Both the position numbers and the translations under genes were made by a program. The notes below the pieces were generated by a model that ran no database searches, was not told where the DNA came from, and saw only the letters and a list, made by a program, of their open reading frames with translations. Of a DNA stretch of 64,000 nt, positions 9,935 through 19,232 are shown piece after piece. Numbering within the stretch: position 1 is the first letter of the stretch; every line of letters begins with the position of its first letter. The stretch comes from Bog-473 sp963840245 (lineage in GTDB: Bacteria > Actinomycetota > Acidimicrobiia > Acidimicrobiales > RAAP-2), in NCBI GenBank assembly GCA_963840245.1, contig CAWIYI010000033.1, positions 4,046 through 68,045 of the forward strand, in the 5' to 3' direction.

Positions 9935-12691
9935 ATGGCGTCAGGGCAGGAGCGATCGGGACCGCTGCTGCTGCTCGATGGCATGTCTCTGGCCTTCCGG
10001 GCCTACTTTGCGCTGCCCGACACGCTGGCCACCTCGACCGGGCTGGTCACCAACGCGGTCCACGGCTTCAGCTCCATGCTGGTGTACCTGATCCGGGAGC
10101 AGCACCCCTCGGCCCTGGCCGTCGCCTTCGACGCCCCGGGCGCCACGTTCAGGGACGAGATCCTCGAGGACTACAAGGCCGGCCGGGCCGAGACCCCCTG
10201 GCTCCTCCCGCCACAGTTCGACATGATCCGTGAGGTGATGGCGTCCCTCGCCATCCCCGTGGTGGAGGCGCCGGGGTTCGAGGCCGACGACGTCATCGCC
10301 ACACTGGCCACCGAGGCGGCGGAACGCCAGTGGGAGGTCGTCATCGTCACGGGCGACCGCGACAGCTTCCAGCTCGTGCAGGACCCCTACGTGCGCGTGC
10401 TCTACAACAAGCGCGGCGTGAGCGACTACGCGCTGTACGACGAAACGGGCATCTTCGACCGTTGCGGGGTACCGCCGGCGCAGTACGTGCTGCTGGCCTC
10501 ACTGCGCGGCGACCCCTCGGACAACCTGCCGGGTGTGCCGGGCGTCGGGGAGAAGACGGCAGCGAAGCTCCTCACCACCTACGGCGATCTCGACGGGATC
10601 TTTGGGAGCCTCGACGCGCTGACGCCGAAGCTGCGCGAGAACCTGACGGAGAACGAGGACCTGGCCCGCTCGAACGCCCGCATCATCCCGCTCGTGCGCG
10701 ACGTGCCCCTCGATGTCGACGTGGGCGACCTGGAGCTGGGCGGGTGGGACCGGGCCACGGCGGCGGCCACGTTCGACCGCTTCGAGATGAAGACCGTGTG
10801 GAACCGCATGGAGGAGCTCCTCGACGCCGGCGCACTCGGCGAGCCCGTCCCCGGGAGCGCAGGGCCCCCGGCCAAGGGCGCGGAAGCCGCCGTCGCCGCT
10901 GCCACCCGAGGCCACCCCGCGCCGGCGGAGCCCGTGACGCCGCTCTTCGCACTGCGCGAGGTGGCGTTGCCCACGTCTGCGGCCGAGGTCACCACGCAGC
11001 TGTCCCAGCTCGGCCGGGGCCGGCTGGCCCTGGCCGCCCGGTGGAACGGCATGCCCGGGCGGAGCGACTTGGTGGCGCTGATCCTCGTCGCCACCGAGGG
11101 CGACGAGGCGGGCTCGGGCGTCCTGGTGCCCGCCGCGCTGCTCGGGGCGGCCTCGGTGGTCGAGGAGCTCAACACCATCCTGGCCCGCCCGTTCCTCGGC
11201 CATGAGGTCAAGGAGGCCATGCGCTCGCTGCTCCCGCTCGGGATCGACCTCACCGGCCTCGAGATGGACACGGCGGTGGCTGCCTACCTGCTCGATGCGT
11301 CGACGGGGGAGTACGAGCTGTCGCAGCTTCGCGAGCAGACCGGCCAACTGAGTCTCGACATCACCGAGCCCGGCGAGACCGAGCGCGACCTGGCCCAGGA
11401 GGGAGCGGGCGAAGGCGCCGACGTCGCCGCCATGGCCGCCGGCTTCCGCCACCGCCTCGTCACCGAGGACATGGGCGTGCTGCACGACGACATCGAGACG
11501 CCGTTGGTGCGGGTCCTGGCGAAGATGGAGGTGGCCGGCATCGGGGTCGACCGGTCCGAATTGCAGGCCATCGCCGATTCCCTCAAGGCTTCCGCCGCCA
11601 CGCTGCAGGCCGCGGTCCAGGAGTGCGCCGGTCACGAGTTCAACGTCAACTCCACGCCGCAGTTGCGAACCGTGCTCTACGACGAGCTCGGCCTCACGCC
11701 CGGCAAGAAGACCAAGACCGGCTTCTCGACGGACGCGCAGACGCTCGAGAGCCTGCGCGGCCATCACCCGATCATCGAGGCGCTGCTCTCGTACCGCGAG
11801 GTGGAGAAGCTGCGCTCCACTTACGGGGAGAGCCTGCTGGCCGAGGTGGCCGCCGACGGCCGTATCCACGCTTCCTTCGGGCAGACGGTGGCGCGGACGG
11901 GACGCATCTCCTCGGACCGCCCGAACCTGCACAACATCCCGGTGCGCACCGAGCTCGGCAAACAGTTCCGGCGTGCCTTCGTGCCGGCGGAGGGGTGCAC
12001 CTTCCTGGTGGCCGACTACGACCAGGTGGAGCTGCGCTGCATCGCGCACCTCTCGGAGGACCCGGGGCTCATCGACGCGCTGACCTCGGGGTCGGACGTG
12101 CACCGGACGGTGGCGGCGGCCGTGTACGGCATCCCTCCCGAGGAGGTGACCCACACGCAGCGCGAGTACTCCAAGATGGTCTCCTACGGCCTGGCGTACG
12201 GCATGGAGGCCTATGGCCTGAGCCAGCGCCTGGGCGTCGCCGTGGAGGAGGCGGCCGCCATCATGGAGAGCTACTTCGGCGCCTTCCCGCTCGTGAGGCA
12301 GTACATGGACCACGCGGTGGCCGACGCCAAGATCCGCGGCGCCACGCGCACCATGTTCGGCCGCGTCCGGCCCCTGCCGGACCTGCAGGCGTCGAACTAC
12401 CGGGTGCGCCAGGCGGCCGAGCGCCAGGCGATGAACGCCGGGATCCAGGGCCTGGCGGCGGACATCTTCAAGCTGGCCCTGGTCCGGCTCGACCGCGACC
12501 TCGAGGGCCAGAAACTCGGGAGCCGGCTGGTGCTCCAGGTCCACGACGAGGTCATCGTCGAGGTGGCGCCGGGGGAGGAGCAGGACGTGCACCGCCTCAC
12601 CGAGTCCGCCCTGACCGGCGCGGCGGACCTCAGGGTCCCCCTGACCATCTCCGTGGCGACGGGACCGAGCTGGGCCGCCGCCAAAGGATGA
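9935..12691 (+). CDS. polA: DNA polymerase I
   Basis: This is a 918-residue family A polymerase for repair and Okazaki-fragment processing. The N-terminal third is a 5'-3' exonuclease with EADDVIATLA and GDRDSFQL. The middle domain (about 330-520) aligns by position with the 3'-5' exonuclease fold but lacks the DxE active-site motif, so proofreading is predicted to be absent, as in other actinobacterial and Thermus enzymes. Polymerase motif A is VADYDQVELR, motif B is REYSKMVSYGLAYGM and motif C is QVHDEV. Motif B has Tyr where E. coli has Phe762, a residue known to relax discrimination against dideoxynucleotides. It begins 11 bases after the ANTAR gene. Confidence 0.96.
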   Translation: MASGQERSGPLLLLDGMSLAFRAYFALPDTLATSTGLVTNAVHGFSSMLVYLIREQHPSALAVAFDAPGATFRDEILEDYKAGRAETPWLLPPQFDMIREVMASLAIPVVEAPGFEADDVIATLATEAAERQWEVVIVTGDRDSFQLVQDPYVRVLYNKRGVSDYALYDETGIFDRCGVPPAQYVLLASLRGDPSDNLPGVPGVGEKTAAKLLTTYGDLDGIFGSLDALTPKLRENLTENEDLARSNARIIPLVRDVPLDVDVGDLELGGWDRATAAATFDRFEMKTVWNRMEELLDAGALGEPVPGSAGPPAKGAEAAVAAATRGHPAPAEPVTPLFALREVALPTSAAEVTTQLSQLGRGRLALAARWNGMPGRSDLVALILVATEGDEAGSGVLVPAALLGAASVVEELNTILARPFLGHEVKEAMRSLLPLGIDLTGLEMDTAVAAYLLDASTGEYELSQLREQTGQLSLDITEPGETERDLAQEGAGEGADVAAMAAGFRHRLVTEDMGVLHDDIETPLVRVLAKMEVAGIGVDRSELQAIADSLKASAATLQAAVQECAGHEFNVNSTPQLRTVLYDELGLTPGKKTKTGFSTDAQTLESLRGHHPIIEALLSYREVEKLRSTYGESLLAEVAADGRIHASFGQTVARTGRISSDRPNLHNIPVRTELGKQFRRAFVPAEGCTFLVADYDQVELRCIAHLSEDPGLIDALTSGSDVHRTVAAAVYGIPPEEVTHTQREYSKMVSYGLAYGMEAYGLSQRLGVAVEEAAAIMESYFGAFPLVRQYMDHAVADAKIRGATRTMFGRVRPLPDLQASNYRVRQAAERQAMNAGIQGLAADIFKLALVRLDRDLEGQKLGSRLVLQVHDEVIVEVAPGEEQDVHRLTESALTGAADLRVPLTISVATGPSWAAAKG

Positions 12692-12830
12692 GCGCCCGGC
12701 GGGCGACGGCAGCCGGCGGCTGAGCGGCGGGGGAGATCCCTCCTGAGCAGCTGATACGCTGTCAGGCCTTGCCCGCCGGCACCGGTGGCGGCGCAATCCG
12801 TGTTCCTCGAACTGACCCCGGCGCGGTCCT

Positions 12831-12851
12831 GCGGGTGCAAGTCGCACCTGC
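12831..12851 (+). promoter_or_regulatory. Leader hairpin next to the rpsA ribosome binding site
   Basis: GCGGGTGC and GCACCTGC (one G-U pair) can pair around the loop AAGTC. The stem ends four bases before AAGGAG (12855-12860), the Shine-Dalgarno sequence seven bases ahead of the rpsA ATG. Such a position could support translational autoregulation by S1, which is known in E. coli, but that is inference here. Confidence 0.35.
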
Positions 12852-12867
12852 CGCAAGGAGCTTCACC

Positions 12868-14330
12868 ATGGCTGACGCACCACGCACGTCCCTCCTCTCC
12901 CCCGAAGCGATGGGCAGCTTCGACGCCGAGGGGAACTACACGCCGCGCACCATCGTCGACGACGACCTGGGGGACGCCGATCTCGAAAAGGCGATGGGTG
13001 ACTCCATCATCGAGTTCGACGACGGCGACGTCATCGAGGGGACGGTCGTCAAGATCGACCGCGACGAGGTCCTCCTCGACATCGGCTTCAAGTCCGAAGG
13101 GGTCATCCCCGCCCGCGAGCTGTCCATCCGCAACGACGTCGACCCTGCCGAGATCGTGTCGCTCGGCGATCACGTCGAGGCGCTCGTGCTCCAGAAGGAG
13201 GACAAGGAGGGGCGGCTCGTCCTGTCCAAGAAGCGCGCGCAGTACGAGCGGGCCTGGACGACGATCGAGGAGAAGAAGAACAACGGCGACATGGTGTCGG
13301 GCCCGGTGATCGAGGTCGTCAAGGGCGGTCTCATCGTCGACATCGGCCTGCGGGGCTTCCTGCCCGCCTCCCTGGTCGAGCTGCGCCGTGTGCGCGAGCT
13401 GCAGCCCTACGTCGGCAAGGTCATCGAGGCGAAGATCATCGAGCTCGACCGCAACCGCAACAACGTCGTGCTCTCGCGCCGGGCCTGGCTCGAGGAGGCC
13501 CAGAAGGAGCAGCGGGGGGACTTCCTGCAGAACCTCAAGCCCGGCGAGCGCCGCAAGGGTGTGGTGTCGTCGGTGGTCAACTTCGGTGCCTTCGTGGACC
13601 TCGGCGGCATGGACGGTCTCGTGCACGTGTCCGAGCTCAGCTGGAAGCACGTCGATCACCCCTCGTCGGTGGTGTCGGTGGGCGACGAGATCGAGGTCGA
13701 GGTGCTCGACGTGGACCTCGACAAGGAGCGCATCTCGCTCTCGCTCAAGGCCACGCAGTCCGACCCCTGGCAGGAGTTCGCCGACAGCCACGCCGTCGGC
13801 CAACTCGTCTACGGCCGCATCACCAAGCTGGTGCCCTTCGGTGCCTTCGTCCAGGTGGGTGACGGCATCGAGGGCCTGGTCCACATCTCGGAGATGGCCG
13901 TGCACCACGTCGACCTGCCCGAGCAGGTGGTCACGCCGGGCGAGGAGCTGTGGGTCAAGATCATCGACATCGACCTCCAGCGCCGCCGCATCTCGCTGTC
14001 GATCAAGCAGGCGGCCGAGGGTGGCGAGGTCTCCGAGGAGTACCGCGAAGCCTTCGGAGAGCACGCCTACGACGAAGAGGGCAACTACATCGGCTTCGAC
14101 TACGCCGAGGGCGAGTTCACCCCCGAGACCGAGGCCCAGGCGGCCTGGGCCGACTTCGCCGAGCAGACGGGCACGCACGTGGTGCCCGTCAAGGACGAGG
14201 ACGGGAACGACATCCCCCCGCCGAGGGTGCCGAGGGTGCCGAGGGTGAAGTCCCCGTCGAGGGTTCGGCTGAAGCTGCGGTCGAGGGCGAGGCTCCCGCG
14301 ACACAGGCGGAGGCCGCCCCGGAGGGCTGA
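12868..14330 (+). CDS. rpsA: 30S ribosomal protein S1, one frameshift near the C-terminus
   Basis: Four S1 RNA-binding domains are visible, the actinobacterial arrangement, with repeats of the form GxVxxxxxFGAFVDLGGxDGLVHVSE at about residues 50-120, 135-210, 225-295 and 310-380. The ATG at 12868 follows AAGGAG at good spacing. Near residue 450 the frame breaks at a run of six C (about 14214-14219). Adding one C restores an acidic Glu/Ala-rich tail, PPAEGAEGAEGEVPVEG to QAEAAPEG, and the stop at 14330. The gene is essential in bacteria studied, so the break is almost certainly a sequence error and not a pseudogene. Confidence 0.93.
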
Positions 14331-14347
14331 GAGCCCCGGCGCAGTGC

Positions 14348-15268
14348 TCAGCCCGTCCGGAGCGCCGCCGCCAGCAGGTGGGCCAGCGTCACGGCGCCCT
14401 CGGGGTGGAGCGTGAGGAACAGTGCGGGGTCGAGCAGCTCGAGCTCGAGCAGGGCCGGCCCGTCGTGCACCGTCTCGACCATGTCGACGCGGGCGTAGGT
14501 GGTCGGGCCGAGGAGGTCCTCGGCCGCCGCCAGGGCGTGGGCCGCCACCGCACGCTGCGCGGCCGTCGCCGAAGCGCCGGTGATCACCTGGTTCTCGATC
14601 AGGCTGTCGGTGGGGCCCACGCCGCGACGGATCATCGGGTCCTTGTGTGCCGCGTGGCTGAAGGTTCCGCCGAGGTAGATGAGGCCGGTCTCGCCCTCGG
14701 CGTCGACCCGCTGCTCGTAGGGCTGGATCATGGCGGTGCGCCCCGCGTCGACGAGGTCGCGCACGTGCGCCCGGGCCGCGTCGTGCTCGTGGCGCTGGTA
14801 GCGCGCGGTGCGGTAGCCACCACCGGACACCGACGGCTTGACCACCACCTCTCCTTCCGGGATGGCCAGCGAGGAGAGTCCGGGGGATCCTCCCGGCTCC
14901 ACCCAGACCGTCGGCACCGTCGGGACACCGGCCCCCTCCAGGTCCCGCAGGTAGCGCTTGTCGATGTTCCAGCGCAACGTCGCCGGCGAGTTGTGCACCG
15001 GCACGCCGGCGGTGGCCACGCCCTCCGCCCAGGCGAGGAACTCGGCGACGTGATGGATGTTGTCCCAGGCGCCGTTGGCCAGCACGAGGTCGAAGGCCGA
15101 CCAGTCGACGGCGGGGTCGTTCCAGACGGCCGTGACCGCGTCGACGCCGGCGTCAGCGAGGGCGGCGCGGAGGAGCGGCCAGTCATCGTGCAGGTCCGGG
15201 AGCCGGGCGCAGGACGCCGCGGCGACCAGCGGCCGACCCGGTGTCCCGCCCGGAGCGGGGGTGCTCAA
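14348..15268 (-). CDS. ATP-grasp family protein, translationally coupled to the peptide importer operon
   Basis: The protein (306 residues) has an ATP-grasp layout: an N-terminal Rossmann-like part, a central NKRYLRDLEGAGVPTVPT-type segment (read WNIDKRYLRDLEGAGV), the ATP-binding EVVVKPSVSGGGYRTAR loop, and a late metal-binding ARVDMVE ... LLELELLDP region. The family joins an acid to an amine or thiol through acyl-phosphate; RimK and glutathione-synthetase relatives are the nearest look-alikes. The specific substrate is unknown. A TTG start at 15268 overlaps the oppF stop, so it is the last cistron of oppBCDF. This suggests a ligase or modifying enzyme working on an imported peptide or amino acid. 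Confidence 0.75.
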   Translation of the reverse strand: MSTPAPGGTPGRPLVAAASCARLPDLHDDWPLLRAALADAGVDAVTAVWNDPAVDWSAFDLVLANGAWDNIHHVAEFLAWAEGVATAGVPVHNSPATLRWNIDKRYLRDLEGAGVPTVPTVWVEPGGSPGLSSLAIPEGEVVVKPSVSGGGYRTARYQRHEHDAARAHVRDLVDAGRTAMIQPYEQRVDAEGETGLIYLGGTFSHAAHKDPMIRRGVGPTDSLIENQVITGASATAAQRAVAAHALAAAEDLLGPTTYARVDMVETVHDGPALLELELLDPALFLTLHPEGAVTLAHLLAAALRTG

Positions 15269-16254
15269 CTGCCGATGGGGAAGTGGCAGGCCACCTGGTG
15301 TCCGGGCGCGAGCTCCCGCATTTCGGGGACTTCCTCGGCACAGCGGGCCTCGGCCCGCGGGCAGCGGGTGCGGAAGCGGCAGCCCGACGGCGGGTTGATC
15401 GGGCTGGGCGGCTCTCCCGTCAGCGCGGCGGTGGTACGGGGGGCCTCAGGGTCCGGCTCCACCGCGGAGGCGAGCAGGGCCGCCGTGTAGTGGTGCGCCG
15501 GGGCCTCGTAGAGGAGGTCCGACGGTGCGATCTCGCAGAGCCGTCCGAGGTACATCACGGCCACCCGGTCGCTGACGTTCTTGACGACGGCCAGGTCGTG
15601 CGCAATGAAGAGGATCGTGAGGTCGTACTCCTCTTTCAGGTCCTGTATCAGGTTCAGGATCTGCGCCTGGACCGAGACGTCGAGGGCGGAGACGATCTCG
15701 TCGCAGACCAGCAGCTTCGGCCTCATGACCAGGGCGCGGGCGATGCTGATGCGCTGGCACTGGCCCCCGGAGAACTCGCGGGGACGCCGGGAACCGTTGA
15801 CGAAAGGGTCGATGCCGACCTGGTCGAGCATGTCGTTGGCCGCGGCGACCCGTTCCGCCTTGGTGCCGATCTTCCAGATGGTCAGCGCCTCCGACACGAT
15901 GTCGACGATCCGGCGGCGTGGGTTCAGTGAGGAGATCGGGTCCTGGAAGATCATCTGCACCTGGGTGCGGAGCGTGCGCAGGTCCCCGCGGTTGAGCGCC
16001 GTCAGCTCGGTCTCGCCGAAGCGGATCTTGCCCGAGGTGGCTTTCTCCACCTGGACGACGGCGCGGCCGGTCGTCGACTTGCCGCACCCCGACTCGCCGA
16101 CGAGGCCCAAGGTCTCGCCCTGGCGCATGGAGAAGGTGATGCCCGCGACGGCCTGCACGGTCACGTTGCCGCGGCTGAACGAGACGTGCAGGTCCTCGAC
16201 GGACAGGAGGGGTTGGGTGGCTACGGCCGACGTCTCCACCGTGGTGTCGGTCAT
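15265..16254 (-). CDS. oppF: Oligopeptide ABC transporter ATPase, OppF-type
   Basis: This ATPase drives peptide import with its OppD partner. Walker A is GESGCGKST, the Q-loop region is QMIFQDPISSLNPR, the signature is FSGGQ and Walker B is LLVCDEIVSALD, with the switch His in IAHD. The C-terminus has the oligopeptide-transporter extension with PSGCRFRTRCPRAEARC, which in some relatives holds a cluster or metal. The ATG at 16254 overlaps the oppD stop (ATGA); a longer open frame exists upstream but is the antisense of oppD context. Length of 329 residues fits the family. Confidence 0.92.
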   Translation of the reverse strand: MTDTTVETSAVATQPLLSVEDLHVSFSRGNVTVQAVAGITFSMRQGETLGLVGESGCGKSTTGRAVVQVEKATSGKIRFGETELTALNRGDLRTLRTQVQMIFQDPISSLNPRRRIVDIVSEALTIWKIGTKAERVAAANDMLDQVGIDPFVNGSRRPREFSGGQCQRISIARALVMRPKLLVCDEIVSALDVSVQAQILNLIQDLKEEYDLTILFIAHDLAVVKNVSDRVAVMYLGRLCEIAPSDLLYEAPAHHYTAALLASAVEPDPEAPRTTAALTGEPPSPINPPSGCRFRTRCPRAEARCAEEVPEMRELAPGHQVACHFPIGS

Positions 16255-17264
16255 ACCGGCACCGGATCGGGACGCAGCACCGGGTCCGCCGCCGTCAGGG
16301 GGAACCAGCACGCATAGCTGTGCCCCGGTGCAGCCTCCACCAACGGGGGCTTCTCCCGATGGCACTTGCCCTGCGCGTAGGGGCAGCGGGGCGAGAAGGG
16401 GCAGCCGGCGGGCGGGCTGAGCAGGTCCGGGGGCCTGCCCTCGATGGCGATCAACCGGGTGTGGCTCGGCTCGGCGATGCGCGGCGTCGACTTGAGCAGC
16501 GCCTCGGTGTAGGGCATGGCCATGCTCTTGAAGAGCACGTTCGTCGGGGCCCGCTCGACCACGTTGCCGGCGTACATCACGATGATCTCGTCGGTGCGCG
16601 TGGCGACCACTCCGAGGTCGTGCGTGACCAGGATCATCGCCATGTCGCGGTCGCGCTGCAGTTGGCTCAGCAGGTCGAGGATCTGCGCCTGCACGGTGAC
16701 GTCGAGCCCGGTGGTGGGCTCGTCCGCCATCAGGAGGCGGGGAGCGCACGCGAGGGCGATGGCGATCATGACGCGCTGGCGCATGCCGCCCGAGAGCTGG
16801 GCCGGGTAGGCCTCGTAGCGCTCGACGGGGGAGGGGATGCCCACCTGCATCAGGAGGGACAGGGCAGTCTCCTTCGCCTCGCTCTTGGAGAGCTTCAGGT
16901 GGATCTTGAGCGGTTCGGTGATCTGGTTGCCGATCCGCTGCACCGGGTTGAGCGAGGTCATGGGGTCCTGGAACACCATGGCGATGTGCGTGCTCCAGAG
17001 CTTGCGCAGCTCGTTGTTGGGCGCGTTGAGGATCTCGGTGCCGTCGTAGCGGACCGAACCCGTCTGCGTGGTCGTCGACGGCGGCAGGAGCCCCATGATG
17101 GCCCGGGACAGCACCGTCTTCCCCGATCCGGACTCGCCGACGATCCCGAGCGTCTTGCCCTGGTCGAGCGTGAGCGAGACACCCTGGACGGCCCGGAGCG
17201 GGCCGCGGCTGGTGGCGAAGGAGACGTGGAGGTCCTCGACTTCGAGCAGCCGGCGTCCGTTCAC
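16251..17264 (-). CDS. oppD: Oligopeptide ABC transporter ATPase, OppD-type
   Basis: The second importer ATPase (337 residues) has Walker A GESGSGKT, the Q-loop MVFQDPMTSLNP, the signature LSGGMRQR and Walker B LLMADEPTTGLD, with the switch His in VTHD. The C-terminal extension contains PAGCPFSPRCPYAQGKC, as in DppD/OppD proteins. The GTG at 17264 overlaps the oppC stop, and its own stop overlaps the oppF ATG, so B-C-D-F are tightly coupled. Confidence 0.92.
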   Translation of the reverse strand: MNGRRLLEVEDLHVSFATSRGPLRAVQGVSLTLDQGKTLGIVGESGSGKTVLSRAIMGLLPPSTTTQTGSVRYDGTEILNAPNNELRKLWSTHIAMVFQDPMTSLNPVQRIGNQITEPLKIHLKLSKSEAKETALSLLMQVGIPSPVERYEAYPAQLSGGMRQRVMIAIALACAPRLLMADEPTTGLDVTVQAQILDLLSQLQRDRDMAMILVTHDLGVVATRTDEIIVMYAGNVVERAPTNVLFKSMAMPYTEALLKSTPRIAEPSHTRLIAIEGRPPDLLSPPAGCPFSPRCPYAQGKCHREKPPLVEAAPGHSYACWFPLTAADPVLRPDPVPV

Positions 17265-18184
17265 AGCTTGATCTCCGAGACGTCGAAGTAGGCCCGGAGC
17301 TTGTCGGCCACCACGTTGAGGCTGATGAGCAGCGTGAACATGGCGGCGGCGGGGAAGATGACCAACCAGGGGTTGGTCTGCCCCTTGGCGCCGGTCAGCA
17401 GGGTCGATCCCTCGTTGAGCATGTTGCCCCAGCTGGGCGTGGGCGGTGAGACCGACAGGCCGAGGAAGGCCAACGAGCCCTCCAGGACGATGATGGTGGC
17501 CACGGCGATGAGACCGAAGGACACGATGGTCGGCATGATGTTGGGCAGGATCTCGCGGGTGAGGATGCGTGTGTCACTGGCGCCGAGTGCCTTGGCGGCC
17601 TGCACGAAGTCCCGGGTCGCGTACGACAGGGTCGACGCCCGGACCACACGGAAGATCAGCGGTGCGGCGAACAGGCCGATGACCAGCGTGATCTTGAACA
17701 GCGACTTGCCCCAGAAGGACACGATCGCAATGACGGCCACGATGGCGGGGAAGGCCAGCACGATGTAGGAGCCGGTGTTGAGGGCCGTGTCGATCCGCCC
17801 CCTCCGGTAGGCCGAGATCATGGCGGGGATGCCGCCGACCACCAGGCCGATCAACGCGCCGCCGAAGCCGACCACCAGGGAGACCCGCGCCCCGTAGACC
17901 AGACGGCTGAAGATGTCGCGGTAGAGGTCGTCGGTGCCCAGGATGTGACCCCACCCGGGCCCCGCGTTCTGCACGCTGCTGTAGTTGCCCAGGGTGGGGT
18001 TGGGCAGCGGGAGCAGGCTGGCGAAGGTGGCCGCCAGCGCGACCAGGACGATCCAGCCCGCGCAGATCCAGAAGAACACGCCGAGCTTCTTCTTGGTGTA
18101 GTCGGCCGCCTCCTCGGCTTGGATCTCCTCCTTGATGTCGGCGAAGGCCTCGTTGGTGGGGTGGGTCAGGCTGACGCTACTCAC
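17261..18184 (-). CDS. oppC: Oligopeptide ABC transporter permease, OppC-type
   Basis: This inner-membrane permease has an N-terminal cytoplasmic stretch with acidic/basic residues (EEIQAEEAADYTKKK), a first membrane segment, a periplasmic loop containing HILGTDDLYRDIFSR, and the binding-protein-dependent transport domain. The EAA-like loop reads QAAKALGASDTRILTREILPN. Five further membrane segments are visible. The GTG at 18184 overlaps the oppB stop (GTGAGTAG) and gives MSSVSLTHPTNEAF; an apparent upstream extension is Ser/Cys-rich shadow sequence. Confidence 0.92.
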   Translation of the reverse strand: MSSVSLTHPTNEAFADIKEEIQAEEAADYTKKKLGVFFWICAGWIVLVALAATFASLLPLPNPTLGNYSSVQNAGPGWGHILGTDDLYRDIFSRLVYGARVSLVVGFGGALIGLVVGGIPAMISAYRRGRIDTALNTGSYIVLAFPAIVAVIAIVSFWGKSLFKITLVIGLFAAPLIFRVVRASTLSYATRDFVQAAKALGASDTRILTREILPNIMPTIVSFGLIAVATIIVLEGSLAFLGLSVSPPTPSWGNMLNEGSTLLTGAKGQTNPWLVIFPAAAMFTLLISLNVVADKLRAYFDVSEIKL

Positions 18185-19124
18185 GGGCAATCCTCGGATC
18201 GACGATGGTGAACAGGAAGTCGAAGATGAAGTTGATGAGCACGATGGCCACGGCCACGAACAAGGTGATCCCCTGCACGACGGTGTAGTCATCCTGGTTG
18301 ACGGCCGAGATGAGCTGATACCCCAATCCCGGCATCTGCAACAGGAGCTCGACGATGAACGTGCCGGCGATCAGGCTGCCGATGGTGACGCCGGCCGAGG
18401 CCAGGAGCGAGATGGAGGAGGGCCGCAGGGCGTGGCGCCACATGATGCGCCGGTCCGAGAGACCCTTCGAGCGGGCCATCGTGATGAAGTCCTCCTGCAA
18501 TGTGGATATCAGATCGTTCCGGAGGAGTCGGAAGTAGACGACGATCCCCCCCAGTGCCAACACGATGGAGGGCAGCAACATGGTGTGGATGTTCGACCAG
18601 AAGGCCTGCGTCAGTGGGACATAGGAGGCCGGGCCCGGGAACACGTGCCAGTGCACGGCGAAGATCAGCACCAGGACCGGCGCGATCACGAAGGGTGGGA
18701 GCGCCAACAAGGCGAACGTCGAGCTGTTGGACGCCTGGTCGAACAGCTTGTTGGGTTTGCGCGCCGAGTGCATCGCCATGGGGAAGGCGATGATGAAGGC
18801 GATGATCTGGGAGAAGATGATCAACTCGAGGTCGATGGGGAACGACTGGGAGATGATCGTCGTCGTCGACTGGTGCGTCGTGTAGGACTGGCCCAGGTTG
18901 CCCTGGAAGACGTGGCCGATCCAGATGAAGTACTGCTGCCACAGGGGCTTGTTGAGGCCCAGCTGGCGGTTGATGGTCGCCACGTTCTGCGGCGTGGCGT
19001 TGGGTCCGAGGATGGTGTCGGTGGGATTGCCCGGGAGAAGGTGGACGAGGAAGAACGTGGCAATCGACACGAAGATGATGATGATGACGAGCAGCACCAA
19101 CCGCTTGATGATGTACCGGGTCAC
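18177..19124 (-). CDS. oppB: Oligopeptide ABC transporter permease, OppB-type
   Basis: This 315-residue permease begins MTRYIIKRLVLLVIIIIF, the usual OppB/DppB first membrane helix, followed by the conserved PGNPTDTILGPNATPQ region and an EAA loop with TMARSKGLSDRRIMWRHALR. Six membrane segments are expected. It is the first gene of the minus-strand operon and is divergent from the GT-C-like gene at 19233, so the 108 bases between them should hold both promoters. No substrate-binding gene is adjacent; the lipoprotein at 51.4 kb is a candidate partner. Confidence 0.92.
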   Translation of the reverse strand: MTRYIIKRLVLLVIIIIFVSIATFFLVHLLPGNPTDTILGPNATPQNVATINRQLGLNKPLWQQYFIWIGHVFQGNLGQSYTTHQSTTTIISQSFPIDLELIIFSQIIAFIIAFPMAMHSARKPNKLFDQASNSSTFALLALPPFVIAPVLVLIFAVHWHVFPGPASYVPLTQAFWSNIHTMLLPSIVLALGGIVVYFRLLRNDLISTLQEDFITMARSKGLSDRRIMWRHALRPSSISLLASAGVTIGSLIAGTFIVELLLQMPGLGYQLISAVNQDDYTVVQGITLFVAVAIVLINFIFDFLFTIVDPRIARE

Positions 19125-19232
19125 GGTGCCCCTTTCCCCCCTTCCTTGTGCCTGTTTCGACTGTTTCCTGCGCCCCGTCGCCGTCCTCCCCCGGCGGCGG
19201 ATGATCCTAGACCTTTAGCCCATTGTCCTACC

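Noticed and set aside
10499..12856. A 785-codon open frame on the minus strand
   Set aside because: It is antisense to polA, is rich in Arg/His/Gly and follows from high GC at third positions.
18185..19232. A plus-strand extension of the GT-C-like gene upstream of 19233
   Set aside because: The added part is the antisense of oppB and lacks membrane helices, while the ATG at 19233 leads directly into the first helix.
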